Positions 53,752 through 63,265 are shown, counted from the stretch's first letter. The stretch: DNA of 64,000 nt from Bacteroidota bacterium (GCA_023429135.1 JAEYWD010000037.1:1-64000), one strand, 5' to 3'. A program made the numbers and translations. The notes: generated by a model from the sequence alone, not told the origin.

Positions 53752-55599
53752 TCATATTTTATAACGGATTCCCAAAATCAGCACATCGTCTACCTGCATT
53801 TCGTCCTGTTTCCAGCTTTTGAAATAATTCTCCAGATATTCACATTGCTGTGCAGGAGTTTGTTGATGCATGGACGAAAAAAGTGTTTTCATATTCTTTT
53901 TCATCAGCTTGCGTTTCCTTTCACCTCCAAATTGGTCCTCATAACCATCGGAAAATAGGTATATCATATCGTCGGGTGCAATATCAAGTAAGGAGTTCTT
54001 ATATTGTGGGTTGTGCTCGTAAACATCGCCTATGCCCTTCATAACAGGAGCATATTCAATTACTTTACCAGTTTTATTTTTTGCAATCCACAGAGGTCGG
54101 TTGGCTCCTGAATATATTACTTCGCCGGTGTTAAAATTGAATTCACAGAGGGCGATATCCATCCCGTCCGATAGAGACTCTTCTGCTCCGGGTTGCCGCA
54201 ATGTTTTTTTGATTTCTTCGTCAAGAAGATGCAATATCTCTGCCGGATGAAGTCCGGTTGGGTTAGGCGATTGTGTTACAAGGTCGTTGAGTTTTTCTAT
54301 GCCTATCATACTCATAAATCCTCCCGGAACACCATGACCCGTGCAGTCGGCAACTGCAATAAAGATCCGGTTACCGGGAGCTTTTGCCATCCAATAAAAA
54401 TCGCCACTAACAATGTCCTTAGGTTTGTATAAGACAAACGATTCCGGGAAAGCTTCTGTTATTTCGTCAAGCGTTGGCAGGATGGCTTGCTGGATACGCA
54501 GCGCATATTCGATGCTCTTGGTAATATCGCTGTTTTTTTGTTCTATAATTGCACTCTTTTCTTCAATTTCCTCAAATTGGGCGGTAATTTCTTCTTTTTG
54601 CTGGTAAAGCTCCTGGTTCAGTTGCTCGAGCTGATATAACTGCGATGTTATTTTATCGCGCTGGGCTTCTATTTCTTCCTTTTGTTCCTGAATCTCGGCA
54701 TTTTGAAGGGCAAGCTTCGTATTTGCTTTCTTCTTGGAAGCATAAAGGTTAAAGAGTAAAAAGGCCAACAATAATATAAAGCACAATATGGCGATCAGGA
54801 AATTCCGCTCCATATTTTTCTTCGAAATCTCAAGCTCTTTTGTTTTTAGTTCAAGGTGTTGGCGGAGGGTCAGCTCGTTTAATTCTCCAATTCTTGTATA
54901 TTGAACTTCATTATTTTGCTTCAGTTCTCCAATCTTTTTATCCTTTTGTTTTTTTTCCATTTCGAAATCAGATTTCATTTCAGATATCTCTTCGGTTTTC
55001 TTTACCTGAAAAACTGAGTCTCTTATGTGAATATACGATTTAAAATATCCCATGGCCTCTTTATAGTTCGCCAGATCGTAACTGGTGCTAAAGAGGGCTT
55101 CATAGTTCATCAGAATAAGCGGTTTTAGTGATAACTTTCTGGCCGATTGCAGACTCTTCTCATAATATACGGCTGCTCTCCTCAATTTATCCTGGGTTCT
55201 GTAAATGGATGCAACTGTGTAGTATATTTTTGCCAGATGTTCCGTAGGAGGCATTTTTTCACGAAGTTCAAGTTCTGCTTCGTAATACTTTAAGGCATTT
55301 TTCTGGTCATTTTGCTTTGAATATAATTCACCTAGCAGGTTCGATGCATCTGTCTGAATGTTGATGTCCTTAACTTTTTTAGCAGTGGTAAGGGCTTGAT
55401 TGGCATATTTCATAGCTTTGACCGGACTGGTCTTTTTGTAGCATACAGCTATTTGGAGCCTTAATGCAGGTTCATCTTTGGAAGAAGCTGATTTAAGCTG
55501 CTGTTCCAGTTTTTTTATCTTAACCTCTGTTTGAGCCGGAATGTTACCTAACGGCAGAAGAAGGAATGATATTACCAATATTAAATAACGTACCTTCAC
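53752..55599 (-). CDS. TPR-coiled-coil SpoIIE/PP2C-type serine phosphatase
   Basis: This 615-residue membrane protein has a signal peptide (MKVRYLILVISFLLLPLGNIPAQ), periplasmic TPR repeats (about 30-210), a coiled coil, and one TM helix (about 268-290, FLIAILCFILLLAFLLFNLY). A cytosolic coiled coil (290-360) leads to a PP2C/SpoIIE domain (about 380-615) with the metal Asp motifs DIVSGDFYWMAK, VADCTGHGVPGGFMSMIG and YLFSDGYEDQFGG intact. It probably senses an envelope signal and dephosphorylates an anti-sigma-factor antagonist or other regulator. No target gene is adjacent. Confidence 0.9.
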   Translation of the reverse strand: MKVRYLILVISFLLLPLGNIPAQTEVKIKKLEQQLKSASSKDEPALRLQIAVCYKKTSPVKAMKYANQALTTAKKVKDINIQTDASNLLGELYSKQNDQKNALKYYEAELELREKMPPTEHLAKIYYTVASIYRTQDKLRRAAVYYEKSLQSARKLSLKPLILMNYEALFSTSYDLANYKEAMGYFKSYIHIRDSVFQVKKTEEISEMKSDFEMEKKQKDKKIGELKQNNEVQYTRIGELNELTLRQHLELKTKELEISKKNMERNFLIAILCFILLLAFLLFNLYASKKKANTKLALQNAEIQEQKEEIEAQRDKITSQLYQLEQLNQELYQQKEEITAQFEEIEEKSAIIEQKNSDITKSIEYALRIQQAILPTLDEITEAFPESFVLYKPKDIVSGDFYWMAKAPGNRIFIAVADCTGHGVPGGFMSMIGIEKLNDLVTQSPNPTGLHPAEILHLLDEEIKKTLRQPGAEESLSDGMDIALCEFNFNTGEVIYSGANRPLWIAKNKTGKVIEYAPVMKGIGDVYEHNPQYKNSLLDIAPDDMIYLFSDGYEDQFGGERKRKLMKKNMKTLFSSMHQQTPAQQCEYLENYFKSWKQDEMQVDDVLILGIRYKI

Positions 55600-55691
55600 A
55601 GTACCCGATAATTTTGAAATGTTATGTAGGCTTTTACTGATTATTTTTTAAAAGGTTGTATTATATTGCTACGGACTGTATTAATTACTGT

Positions 55692-55836
55692 ATTAGCCAT
55701 TGATCATGGACTAATCGCTATCGAATATTAAATTTTGTATTGGCCATCGACCAATAGACTAATCGCTATCGACTATATTAAATTTTGTATTGGCCATCGA
55801 CCATGGACTAATCGCTATCGACTATATTAAATTCTT
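55692..55836. repeat. Three-copy tandem repeat of 47-50 nt
   Basis: Three units start at 55692, 55739 and 55789, each running ATTGGCCATCGACCA, GACTAATCGCTATCGA, then TATTAAATTTTGT. Within each, seven-base periodicity is visible (CCATGGA, CTAATCG, CTATCGA). They fill the 327-nt spacer 55600-55926 before the GH2 gene; nothing else is seen there. Confidence 0.8.
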
Positions 55837-55926
55837 CCCATCTATTGCTCTTGAAGCAGGAATTTGTAATTTGGGTGAGTTTTATTTTCAGAAGAATTCT
55901 GACCAAAGAACTTTTAATAACTATCT

Positions 55927-58344
55927 ATGAAATTCAAAAATTTACTTCTGCTGCTCTCTTTTGTTTGTTCAGGCTCGTATGCTCAAACAGTAGTAAAGGA
56001 GCTCAATTCCTGGCGTTTTTTAAAAGGCGATGATGTTGCTGCATCGCACCCTGACTTCGATGATTCCAAATGGGAACTTGTAAAAGTACCTCACGACTGG
56101 GCTATATATGGTCCGTTTGATAAGGAAGTAGATAAGCAGGTAGTTAAAATAGTACAGAATAATGAGCAGGTTGCCTCTGAGAAGACAGGACGAACCGGAT
56201 CGTTACCATTTATAGGGGTTGGCTGGTACCGTACTAAGCTCAATATTCCTGAGTTCACAACCGGCAAGCAGGTGCAGATAGCTTTCGACGGCGCTATGAG
56301 TAATACCGAAGTTTATGTGAACGGTCAGAAAGTTGGTATCTGGCCTTATGGATACAGTTATTTTTATTTCGATATAACAAAGTATTTACTGGCAGGCAAA
56401 GAAAATGATATTGCTGTTCGTCTCGAGAATTTTCCTTTTTCGTCGCGGTGGTATCCAGGAGCCGGATTGTACCGTAAAGTACAGGTGTTAATTAAGGAAA
56501 CCGATAGCTTTAAGCATTGGGGACATTTCATCACTACACCTTTTATATCAGACGATGTTGCTAAAGTAAATATACGGTCACAGGTACAGGGCGAAAAGCT
56601 TACTATAAAAACCGTAATCAGGAACGCTGAGGGAAAGATTGTTGTTGAAGGCGCTGCTTCTGAAAGGTTTGGAGATGAAATTGAGCAAAATCTGGCCATT
56701 CGCAATCCTTCCTTATGGAGTCCTGAGAACCCTTATTTGTATACTGCCGAAATGAAACTTTATCAGGGCAATGTTTTAAAGGACACTGAAACTGTCCGTT
56801 TCGGTATTCGCCAGATCCGGTACAGTGCCGAAAAGGGATTTGAGTTGAACGGAAAGGTTATAAAGTTTAAAGGAGTTTGTCTGCATCACGATCTGGGTCC
56901 TATCGGAACTGCCATCAATAAAGCTGCCCTTAAACGGCAGCTTACTATATTAAAGGACATGGGGTGTAATGCAGTTCGGTCGTCACACAATATGCCTTCC
57001 TTTGAGCAACTTGAGTTATGCGACGAGATGGGTTTTCTTTTCCTGGCCGAAAGCTTCGACGAATGGAAAAAGCCGAAAGTTAAAAATGGCTACAACCTGT
57101 ATTTCGACGAGTGGGCCGAAAAAGATGTTGTAAACCTCGTGAGGGCTACACGCAATCATCCTTGTATAGTGATGTGGAGCGCCGGTAACGAAGTGCCCGA
57201 CCAATGGGGCAGCGAAGGTGTGAAACGGTTGAAGTGGCTGCAGGATATATTTCATCGCGAAGATCCCACCCGACCGGTAACTGTGGGTATGGATCAGGTA
57301 AAAGCAGTAATGGAAAGCGGTTTTGGAGCGGTTCTCGACATTCCGGGGTTAAACTACAGAGTACATCTATATGAAGAGGCTTTTATACGTTTCCCGCAAG
57401 GAATTATCTTGGGTTCAGAAACAGCATCTACTATAAGCTCGAGAGGTGTATACAAGTTCCCGGTGGTAAATGAAGCCGACAAGAGATACGACGACCATCA
57501 GTGTTCATCCTATGACCTCGAATATTGCGGGTGGTCCAACATTCCTGATGACGATTTTGTTCTGCAGGACGATAAACCCTGGGTGATCGGCGAATTTGTC
57601 TGGACCGGTTTCGATTATCTTGGAGAACCTACTCCTTACGATAACTACTGGCCATCGCGAAGCTCCTATTTTGGTATCTGCGATCTTGCAGGTTTACCTA
57701 AGGACAGGTATTATCTCTATCGCAGCCGTTGGAAAACCCAGGATGCAACACTTCATGTTCTCCCGCATTGGAACTGGGAAGGTCGCGAAGGGCAAACCAC
57801 TCCGGTTTTTGTTTATACAAGTTATAACAGTGCGGAGCTGTTTATCAACGGTAAAAGTATGGGTGTTCAAAAGAAAAGTAACCAAACCAAACAAAACCGT
57901 TACCGACTGATGTGGATGGATGTAAAATATGAACCAGGAACTTTAAAAGTTGTAGCCTACGACGATGCCGGAAAACCTGTTGCCGAAAAAACTGTTATCA
58001 CAGCCGGGAAACCCCATCATATAAAACTGGAGGCCGACAGAAAAACAATCACTGCCAATGGTGAGGATCTTTGCTATGTTACAGCCACCATTGTCGATAA
58101 ACAGGGAAATCCTTGCCCGGTTGCTTCCAACCGGCTTAATTTCAGTGTGAAGGGTAATGGTACTTACAGGGCAGCGTGCAATGGCGATGCTACATCACTG
58201 GAGGTATTTCACCAGCCTACTATGAAGGCGTTTAATGGTAAGCTGGTTGTATTGGTTCAGTCGACCACCCAAAAAGGTAAAATTGAACTGACTGTTTCTG
58301 GCGATGAGCTAAAAAAAGAAAGTATAACTGTTACGGTTGAATAG
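55927..58344 (+). CDS. Glycoside hydrolase family 2, beta-galactosidase-like
   Basis: This 805-residue exported GH2 enzyme has a signal peptide (MKFKNLLLLLSFVCSGSYAQ), sugar-binding jelly roll (about 25-190), Ig-like domain (about 200-295) and TIM barrel (about 300-590). Further domains are of DUF4982 type (about 610-690) and C-terminal Ig-like type (about 695-805). Acid/base Glu422 is in MWSAGNEVPDQ and nucleophile Glu556 in VIGEFVWTGFDYLGEPTPY. Most relatives act on beta-galactosides, but GH2 also includes glucuronidases and mannosidases. It lies alone, without SusCD. Confidence 0.9.
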   Translation: MKFKNLLLLLSFVCSGSYAQTVVKELNSWRFLKGDDVAASHPDFDDSKWELVKVPHDWAIYGPFDKEVDKQVVKIVQNNEQVASEKTGRTGSLPFIGVGWYRTKLNIPEFTTGKQVQIAFDGAMSNTEVYVNGQKVGIWPYGYSYFYFDITKYLLAGKENDIAVRLENFPFSSRWYPGAGLYRKVQVLIKETDSFKHWGHFITTPFISDDVAKVNIRSQVQGEKLTIKTVIRNAEGKIVVEGAASERFGDEIEQNLAIRNPSLWSPENPYLYTAEMKLYQGNVLKDTETVRFGIRQIRYSAEKGFELNGKVIKFKGVCLHHDLGPIGTAINKAALKRQLTILKDMGCNAVRSSHNMPSFEQLELCDEMGFLFLAESFDEWKKPKVKNGYNLYFDEWAEKDVVNLVRATRNHPCIVMWSAGNEVPDQWGSEGVKRLKWLQDIFHREDPTRPVTVGMDQVKAVMESGFGAVLDIPGLNYRVHLYEEAFIRFPQGIILGSETASTISSRGVYKFPVVNEADKRYDDHQCSSYDLEYCGWSNIPDDDFVLQDDKPWVIGEFVWTGFDYLGEPTPYDNYWPSRSSYFGICDLAGLPKDRYYLYRSRWKTQDATLHVLPHWNWEGREGQTTPVFVYTSYNSAELFINGKSMGVQKKSNQTKQNRYRLMWMDVKYEPGTLKVVAYDDAGKPVAEKTVITAGKPHHIKLEADRKTITANGEDLCYVTATIVDKQGNPCPVASNRLNFSVKGNGTYRAACNGDATSLEVFHQPTMKAFNGKLVVLVQSTTQKGKIELTVSGDELKKESITVTVE

Positions 58345-58443
58345 TTATTTGTATTTGAGCTCTTAATGAATGAATTACTTTATTTTGACGCAACTATTTT
58401 TCGGAATCAGCATCTTTAGTTTAGTAATTTTTCAAAAGCTACT

Positions 58444-59274
58444 ATGAAAAAGTATTTGTTTGCTCTGCTGTTTGGATTATTATACCTTGGATGCCAACAG
58501 GAAGATGATCTCATTGATCCAGGTGCCCGGGTCGATGGACTGACCTTGTATTGGGATCATGAAGTTTTTGGAAAAGAGGGAAGAAGACTGAGATTTGAAT
58601 TCTATGAAACCAAGGCATACAAAAATACTTTTGATTTAATTTTTGATTATACCATAAAAGGGAATGAAATTGTTATAATTCTGAAAAACAAGGTAGACAA
58701 AGGAGAATGCCCAAAATATCCTGGTTGGAGTGATTTGTGTATGCCGAAAGGTGGGATTTATATTCCCGAGAAGTTGTTAACAGAAGATCGCTATACATTT
58801 ATAATCAAAACTTTTGATTTCGAAGTAAAATCAACCCTTTTAACCGATGAAGTTAAATATAACCTCGATATTCCTACACATGAGAAATTCACCTGTTCAA
58901 TAAAAAATGTGTATCCAATTCCGGCGAATCTGTTGATGGGGTCGTTAGTATTTAGCGGAAAAGAAAATACTGTGGATGCTCTTTTATATATTGAAAAACT
59001 AGAAAAGATGGGATTAAAGGCTGTTACCCTACCCGATTTCCCATACAGACAACTGGATGTAGGTGAAAGTGGTAAACCAATTGAAACACATTGGGAACCT
59101 GACAATCACAGTTTACCTTTTCTCTATAAAATGGATATCAGCTTTCGAGAAATATTTGAAATATCCAAGGAACACTTCAGAAAATCAAACCTGAACATCT
59201 ATTTATTCAGTAGCAATGGAGATGAGGCTCGCCTAAGCAAATTAGACGGAGAAATGGTTATTTATGCTAAATAA
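58444..59274 (+). CDS. Lipoprotein of unknown function
   Basis: This 276-residue protein has a lipobox (LLYLGC, Cys17) followed by QQEDD. It is rich in beta-strand patterns (GLTLYWDHEVFG, NTFDLIFDYTIKGNEIVIILKN, YTFIIKTFDFEVKSTLL). I do not recognise the family. A DxGxxG-like GESGKPIETHW segment is at about 215. The stop overlaps the convergent aminotransferase gene by 13 nt. Confidence 0.75.
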   Translation: MKKYLFALLFGLLYLGCQQEDDLIDPGARVDGLTLYWDHEVFGKEGRRLRFEFYETKAYKNTFDLIFDYTIKGNEIVIILKNKVDKGECPKYPGWSDLCMPKGGIYIPEKLLTEDRYTFIIKTFDFEVKSTLLTDEVKYNLDIPTHEKFTCSIKNVYPIPANLLMGSLVFSGKENTVDALLYIEKLEKMGLKAVTLPDFPYRQLDVGESGKPIETHWEPDNHSLPFLYKMDISFREIFEISKEHFRKSNLNIYLFSSNGDEARLSKLDGEMVIYAK

Positions 59275-61238
59275 TTATCTATGGAATTAGTCCCATATAC
59301 CCTTTCAGAAGCATTCCTTAGATAATCATCCATTTGTTGCCTGAATTGCTGAGGCGATAAAATCCGGCTGGCGGTGCCTGTATTTTCCTTAGACTTAAGA
59401 CTTATCTGGTGTAACACCTTAATTAACCTGTCGATATCTTTTTGATCGTTTTGCAGGCCAAGACTCACCCGGGTAACGCCTGGAGGTGTCAGTTTCGGAA
59501 ACAGGCGGAAAATCTGATGCTGAAAACCTTCCAGAAACGGACTTATATGAAGCAATTGTTTTACGATGATGTGAGCACAATGGCATCCGTAACGCACTCC
59601 AATTCCGCCGTGTTCAGCTAATTTACGTGCCAGTTGGTTTGCCATATGATCTTTCAGATTAAAAACGACTACGCTTCCTTTCTGGGCGATTCGCGGAGAA
59701 TTTTCATCTGTGATCCCATATATTTCCAGTCCTTGTATTTGTTTCATGCCACTCAGCAAAAAATGAGTGAGTTTTTGTTCTTCCTCCTGGATGGTATCCA
59801 TGCCAATTTTTTGTAATAGCACCAATGCCTTGCCCAAAGCCGCTATGCCTCCGATGTTTTCTTCGCCTGACGACCGGATAAGCTTCATTTCCTCAACTGA
59901 AAAGGAAAGTGATCCCTTACGGACCATCAGAACACCTGTACCAAAAGGAGCATACATTTTATGAGCAGAGAAAACGAAGTAATCTGTTTTACACTTTTCC
60001 ATAGCCACTTTTCTGTGAGCCACCAATTGTGCCGCATCTACCAACAAACGGGCGCCATATCGGTGAGCTGTTTCGCCAATTTTTTCCAGATTGTTGTAAA
60101 CACCCAGTACATTCGAAGCTCCGCTGACAGCTACCAGAATAATGCGCTTTTTACCGTATTTCTTTTTTTGATTGTAATCGCTTAATAAAGTTTCCAGCTC
60201 CTGTAAATCTAAAAATCCCTCAGCATCCACAGGTAAGCGTATGAGGGATACTCCCTGAATTGAGCGCCAGGGTAGTTCGTTCGAATTGTGCTCTAGCATG
60301 GTGTTCAGAACAACTGGTTCCACATCCTGGTGTTCTTCTTTGGTCAGGCTTTCTGCCACAAGATTAATGGCTTCTGTGGTATTGGATGTAAACACCGTCT
60401 CGTAAATTTCGGGGGAAGCACCCAGGAAGTCGGAGCACAACGATTTTACCTGCTGAATGATGTTCTTTTTAACAGGTTCGGGCTGAAGCCATGCTTTATG
60501 AACAGCCTGCCATACCGGTTCAAAGGTGGGTGTACTTGCTCCGTTATCAAGGTTGACAAAAGTCTGGATACCTTCCGTTGTAGGTACCTGCAGGCCATCT
60601 CCGATAAGAGTTTTCTTCAGTTTGTGCAACAGTTCTTTGCCCTGGAAATTTTCAAGCTCATCCTGGAAAAGTATTTCATTAGCCGAAAGTGGCTCCCCGG
60701 AGGGTAACTCAAATTTTTTAACTCCCGATTCCTTTAATATTAAGAGTGCTTTTGCAAAGGCAATTATGTTGACAATGGCAGGAGTGCCGGCTTCCAATCT
60801 ATCGGGCATTTTACCCCATATGACCCATTCGCGTGATATGAGTTTAGCCGTTCCTCCGCCCGTTTGAAAAGGAATACCGCCTGGTAATGCTTTATGCCTG
60901 ATAGCTAAAGCCGTAACTCCCAGGGGTAAACCAATTCCCTCAGCGGAAATACTGCTGAAAGCTGATGGATTGAGTGTTTTCGTAAGCATTTGAGCTCTTC
61001 GGGAAGTACAAAAGACAACTACATAATTGCCGGTACGCAATCCAAGGTAATCAAGTACAATGTTGCGGGCCTGTTCGAACAACCGGGTGGTTACCATTGA
61101 ATGGTGTCCGCTTCCGCGATGTACGTTCGAATAGGTTTTAAGAACCTCATAAATGCTGCGCTTGAGTTCGGTGTAAGCCTCGGAGACATTTTCTCTGACT
61201 TCCGTTTTTTGATATAGAGTGGTAATGGTTGTGTCCAT
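59262..61238 (-). CDS. One-and-a-half-domain class V aminotransferase/cysteine desulfurase-like protein
   Basis: This has 658 residues from the ATG at 61238. Residues about 215-630 form a complete class V PLP enzyme with Lys427 (SAHKMYAPFGTGVL), the His-Asp region LLVDAAQLVAHRKV, and Cys552/Cys554 in RYGCHCAH, the position of the SufS/CsdA active-site Cys. Residues about 10-190 look like a second, internally deleted copy: YSNVHRGSG and LDYLGLRTGNYVVVF belong to the start, then FQTGGGTAKLISREWV and PDRLEAGTP to the part after the PLP Lys, with the Lys region missing. An upstream GTG at 61268 lies in the promoter box, so the ATG is preferred. Confidence 0.85.
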   Translation of the reverse strand: MDTTITTLYQKTEVRENVSEAYTELKRSIYEVLKTYSNVHRGSGHHSMVTTRLFEQARNIVLDYLGLRTGNYVVVFCTSRRAQMLTKTLNPSAFSSISAEGIGLPLGVTALAIRHKALPGGIPFQTGGGTAKLISREWVIWGKMPDRLEAGTPAIVNIIAFAKALLILKESGVKKFELPSGEPLSANEILFQDELENFQGKELLHKLKKTLIGDGLQVPTTEGIQTFVNLDNGASTPTFEPVWQAVHKAWLQPEPVKKNIIQQVKSLCSDFLGASPEIYETVFTSNTTEAINLVAESLTKEEHQDVEPVVLNTMLEHNSNELPWRSIQGVSLIRLPVDAEGFLDLQELETLLSDYNQKKKYGKKRIILVAVSGASNVLGVYNNLEKIGETAHRYGARLLVDAAQLVAHRKVAMEKCKTDYFVFSAHKMYAPFGTGVLMVRKGSLSFSVEEMKLIRSSGEENIGGIAALGKALVLLQKIGMDTIQEEEQKLTHFLLSGMKQIQGLEIYGITDENSPRIAQKGSVVVFNLKDHMANQLARKLAEHGGIGVRYGCHCAHIIVKQLLHISPFLEGFQHQIFRLFPKLTPPGVTRVSLGLQNDQKDIDRLIKVLHQISLKSKENTGTASRILSPQQFRQQMDDYLRNASERVYGTNSIDNYLA

Positions 61239-61267
61239 AGTGCTTTTTATGTATGTAATTTCAGACA

Positions 61268-61310
61268 CAAAGATAAATATAATTTACACTATGTAAAATA
61301 TATTTTACAT
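61268..61310 (-). promoter_or_regulatory. Promoter and palindromic operator of the aminotransferase gene
   Basis: Minus-strand -7 box TATCTTTG at 61268-61275. Over the -33 position lie a 20-nt perfect palindrome, ATGTAAAATATATTTTACAT (61291-61310), and an overlapping one, TTTACA-CTA-TGTAAA (61283-61297). Their position predicts repression by an unidentified dimeric regulator. Confidence 0.5.
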
Positions 61311-61562
61311 ACATTTTATTAAAATTTTACTTCTTCGTTACACGACTAAACGAATTCGGGCGCTAACTGCTGAGTTTGAGATGACTTAAATTCAAGGAAT
61401 ACAATGGATAATAAAAGCAGAATGAATGGAACAGACAGCCAACATCCTATCAGACTCAGAATGGGCAACGGAATCTATAAAGCAATAGTTTGAAAATATT
61501 GTCTATCTTGTTTTCACTACCGAACCGTTTACCGTGCCAATATAAATAAGTTTCGTTTGGAT

Positions 61563-61609
61563 AATACCTAAAAATTACAGTACACTGCGATTAGCTCAGT
61601 GTACCGTAA
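61563..61609 (-). terminator. Probable terminator of the serine hydrolase gene
   Basis: GTACACTG (61580-61587) and CAGTGTAC (61597-61604) form an 8-bp stem extended by TTAC/GTAA after one mismatch. Read leftward it is followed by TTTTT, suiting the gene that ends at 61763. Elsewhere in the 524-nt spacer 61239-61762 there is only the operator above, the repeat at 61648-61680 and unrecognised sequence. Confidence 0.5.
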
Positions 61610-61647
61610 AATAAATACATTGAATTAGGCTCTTAAGAAATGGTTTT

Positions 61648-61680
61648 GTCCACAGTCCTCAGACGACAGCTAACAGCCAG
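61648..61680. repeat. Heptanucleotide-period repeat, inverted copy of 50579
   Basis: The 22 nt at 61648-61669 are the exact reverse complement of 50579-50600; the tract continues with CTAACAGCCAG in similar units. Confidence 0.6.
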
Positions 61681-61762
61681 GCATGTTAAAAAAGACATGT
61701 ATTGGCTATCCGCTGTTATGCCTATTAACTAAACGCCTGCTTCAATAAATATAATCTGCAGG

Positions 61763-63265
61763 TCATTTCCTCATTTTCCCCACCAACGGTGTCTGCTTTG
61801 TGGGACCAAAATTGGCATTCAATTCCCGCTCCATTTTAAATTTTTCATCTTTAAAGGAGATTTTTGCCATGTATCCATGTGGGGTTTCGTCCATGTACAT
61901 CATGAGTTGAAGCGTATCGCCTTCAGTCCATCCCGCTGAGGTAGCCACCGAATGTTTTCCCCGTTGCGGGAATACATAATTTCCTTCTTTATACTCTCCA
62001 AAGCCGATGGGCAAACTGTAGGTGCTGTCGGCCCCGGTGAAGGTCATCGAGGGCTGGTTTCCTGACAGTTTAAAAGAAATGGTTTTCAGTCCCCAGTCAT
62101 TTTCTTCCAGGGTATAATTCACGCCTGAGATTTTTTCAACTATCGCAGCACTTTTTTCACCTTTTACAGGGTTGAGTTTTAGACTGGCAGTTTTTTCCTG
62201 AAGTGCCTTATAAGCAATATCGTTGGCTTTAAGCGGTTCGTCCTTAATTGCAGGTAGCAGATATTTCCATACCAGGTTCATAATAGCTCCCATGTCTCTT
62301 GTGCCGGAGGTGATTGCAAGTACGGCTTCCTGTTTCGGGAAAACAATGCAATATTGTCCGAATGCTCCATCTCCACGGTAAAGTCCGTGCCGGCACATCC
62401 AGAACTGGTAGCCATAACCTTGTTCCCAGTCGCTCTCGGGATTGCTGCCATTGGAAGTCTGGAAAGAGGTGGCTTCTTCCACCCAGGCTTCGGGTATGAG
62501 TTGTTTGCCTTCCCATTTGCCTTTTTGCAGATACAATTGTCCGAAACGGGCAATGTCCTCTGTTCTGATGTTCAGTCCCCATCCACCAAAGTCGATGCCC
62601 TGAGGGTTCTTTTCCCATTTGAAGTTTTCAATTCCAAGGGGTTTGAAAATGCGGGGAGTGAGGTATTCGGAAAGCGTTTGTTTGGTTACCTTCTGGATAA
62701 TGGCCGAGAGCATAAAAGTCGCCATGCTGTTATAAACAAAGTGGGTTCCTGGTTTATGCTCCACCTGGGCAGATAAAAAGCCTTTTACCCAGCTTTCGGT
62801 ATTCTGAGTGGTGGCGGCCGAAGGTTCCTGGTTGTGTCCGCTGTTCATTTTCAGCAGGTCGCGAATGCGCATCGATTTGAGATTTTCCGAAGGATTCGCC
62901 GGGGTTTCGTCTGGAAAGAATTTGATTACCGGATCGTTGACGGATAAAAGACCTTCGGCCTGCGCTATACCTATGGCTGTGGAGGTAAAGCTTTTACTAA
63001 GCGAATACAACGTGTGACGGCTTTCCTTATCGTAAGGATGCCACCATCCTTTTGCCACTTGTTTGCCATGGCGCAGCAGTACAAAACTGTGTAAATCGTT
63101 GGGACGTTCACGTTCAACTGCTTCAATAAAATCGAGAATGGCTTGCGAAGAGATACCCTGTGATTCGGGTGTTTCCCCTTGCCAGGATGCTTTTTCTGTC
63201 GAAGGGTTACAACTCATTCCAAGGAAAATTGATAGCATTAAAAAAGAATGATATAAATACTTCAT
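61763..63265 (-). CDS. Serine hydrolase, class C beta-lactamase family lipoprotein
   Basis: This 500-residue lipoprotein has lipobox FLGMSC (Cys19). The beta-lactamase/DD-peptidase-like domain (about 40-370) carries the SxxK motif in SLSKSFTSTAIG and the Tyr-x-Asn motif in VYNSMATFML, with GWGLNIRTEDIARFGQLYLQKGKW typical of the family. A C-terminal beta domain (about 385-490) follows. Such proteins act as esterases, peptidases or penicillin-binding-like enzymes; resistance should not be assumed. Monocistronic. Confidence 0.88.
   Translation of the reverse strand: MKYLYHSFLMLSIFLGMSCNPSTEKASWQGETPESQGISSQAILDFIEAVERERPNDLHSFVLLRHGKQVAKGWWHPYDKESRHTLYSLSKSFTSTAIGIAQAEGLLSVNDPVIKFFPDETPANPSENLKSMRIRDLLKMNSGHNQEPSAATTQNTESWVKGFLSAQVEHKPGTHFVYNSMATFMLSAIIQKVTKQTLSEYLTPRIFKPLGIENFKWEKNPQGIDFGGWGLNIRTEDIARFGQLYLQKGKWEGKQLIPEAWVEEATSFQTSNGSNPESDWEQGYGYQFWMCRHGLYRGDGAFGQYCIVFPKQEAVLAITSGTRDMGAIMNLVWKYLLPAIKDEPLKANDIAYKALQEKTASLKLNPVKGEKSAAIVEKISGVNYTLEENDWGLKTISFKLSGNQPSMTFTGADSTYSLPIGFGEYKEGNYVFPQRGKHSVATSAGWTEGDTLQLMMYMDETPHGYMAKISFKDEKFKMERELNANFGPTKQTPLVGKMRK

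Noticed and set aside
55692..55836. Possible small CRISPR array
   Set aside because: Only three units, directly adjacent with no unique spacers, and no cas genes.
61404..61493. 29-codon ORF (MDNKSRMNGTDSQ...) with AAGGA five nt upstream
   Set aside because: The ribosome-binding site is good but the frame is too short to support alone; it would need conservation.
61763..63265. Beta-lactamase resistance gene
   Set aside because: SxxK and YxN motifs mark the wide serine-hydrolase family; the architecture is typical of Bacteroidota esterase/peptidase lipoproteins rather than AmpC.
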